Source: J005 sp964613235 (GTDB lineage Bacteria > Pseudomonadota > Zetaproteobacteria > Mariprofundales > Mariprofundaceae). Taken from it: DNA of 22,454 nucleotides. The stretch covers positions 1-22,454 of the forward strand of contig CAZTGM010000029.1 in NCBI GenBank assembly GCA_964613235.1. Direction: 5' to 3'. Below are positions 22,202 through 22,454 of the stretch, piece by piece. The notes beneath the pieces were generated by a model that did not search any database, was not told where the DNA came from, and was given only the letters and a program-made list of their open reading frames with translations. Each line of letters begins with the position of its first letter. The first letter of the stretch is position 1. Position numbers and translations under genes: made by a program.

Positions 22202-22429
22202 ATGGATGTTCATGCAGCTTCGTTAATCGGAATGGGACTGGCGGCTATCGGTATGGCCGGTTCGGGTATCGGTATCGGCTATATTTTCGGCAAGACGATT
22301 GAAGCGGTTGCCCGGCAGCCGGAAGCGGAACCGATACTCTCCAAATATGCCTGGATCGGCTTTGCGCTGGTTGAATCCATTGCGTTGTATGCATTGGTGC
22401 TGGCCTTTATTATCATGGGGCAGGGATAA
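22202..22429 (+). CDS. atpE: F0F1 ATP synthase subunit c
   Basis: 75 residues from the ATG at 22202, chosen because GGGAG lies 6 nt upstream; a GTG at 22175 and an ATG at 22196 are in frame but badly spaced. The hairpin has helix 1 with the small-residue repeat GMAGSGIGIGYIFG (17-30), the polar loop ARQPEAEP (37-44) and helix 2 with the ion-binding Glu58 in ALVESIALYALVLAFII. At the position of the Na+-ligand Gln of Ilyobacter subunit c there is Ile, so proton use is predicted. The protein forms the membrane c-ring. Confidence 0.97.
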   Translation: MDVHAASLIGMGLAAIGMAGSGIGIGYIFGKTIEAVARQPEAEPILSKYAWIGFALVESIALYALVLAFIIMGQG

Positions 22430-22432
22430 GCC

Positions 22433-22454
22433 ATGCCGCAGTTCGATGCTGCAC
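22433..22454 (+). CDS. Start of an ATP synthase b or b' subunit gene (partial)
   Basis: Three nt after the atpE stop an ATG opens MPQFDAA and runs off the window. MPQFD is a common beginning of b' (AtpG/AtpF2) subunits in alphaproteobacterial-type operons, where b' and b follow c. With only seven codons visible, b and b' cannot be told apart. Confidence 0.6.

Noticed and set aside
22202..22429. Sodium-type ATP synthase c subunit
   Set aside because: The ES-x3-Y pattern around Glu58 resembles Na+ enzymes, but the helix-1 Gln ligand is Ile here, so a proton c-ring is more likely.
1..22454. CRISPR array, tRNA, rRNA, insertion sequence or prophage
   Set aside because: No regularly spaced repeats, tRNA-like cloverleaf, transposase, integrase or phage structural gene was found on either strand.

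Overview
The window reads as chromosomal DNA of a free-living, respiring proteobacterium. Base composition is moderately GC-rich by eye, genes are packed with many 1-4 nt stop/start overlaps, and the content is SlyX, XseB-IspA-Dxs, LipB, YceI with cytochrome b561, and an F-type ATP synthase. The ATPase part runs atpI-atpB-atpE and then a gene starting MPQF, an arrangement and N-terminus that recall alphaproteobacterial (or related, for example zetaproteobacterial) F0 operons. The class is an inference and not proven. No rRNA, tRNA, CRISPR array, insertion sequence or phage gene was seen.

Layout. (1) 3-143, plus strand: the tail of a response-regulator receiver domain. (2) 213-6203, minus strand: one compact housekeeping operon read xseB-ispA-dxs-tlyA-srkA-slyX-hemF, with a good sigma70-like promoter at 6227-6254. 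It joins isoprenoid precursor supply (Dxs, IspA) to a divergent coproporphyrinogen oxidase-like protein. (3) 6368-6766, plus strand: two tandem, mutually homologous proteins of 62 and 65 residues with a clean intrinsic terminator; I cannot assign a function. (4) 6816-10787, minus strand: lipB, a DUF2461 protein, a Fer4_19 plus double-CDGSH protein, a small CxC protein, a pirin and a glutathionyl-hydroquinone reductase. (5) 11023-20930, minus strand: a long, nearly continuous array headed by a TetR regulator, followed by cytochrome b561, YceI, a double-CDGSH protein, a nitroreductase-methyltransferase fusion, an Old Yellow Enzyme, a DODA-type dioxygenase, a LolA-like periplasmic protein, an MMPL/RND transporter, an outer-membrane barrel and a frameshifted cupin. 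(6) 21227-22454, plus strand: the start of the ATP synthase F0 operon, divergent from tetR.

How it fits together. The tetR array combines flavin and Fe-S redox enzymes, an aromatic-ring dioxygenase, a methyltransferase, membrane electron transfer and a probable three-part envelope transport module. The section below it adds a glutathione-dependent quinone reductase and a pirin. Together they look like a regulated response to electrophiles, quinones or aromatic compounds, with either detoxification or synthesis and export of a lipophilic product. A perfect extended -10 element overlapped by an inverted repeat lies upstream of tetR and suggests autoregulation. The specific substrate cannot be read from the sequence.

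The points most worth following up are the nitroreductase-methyltransferase fusion, the whole TetR array, the tandem small-protein pair, the frameshift in the cupin gene and the Fer4_19/double-CDGSH protein.
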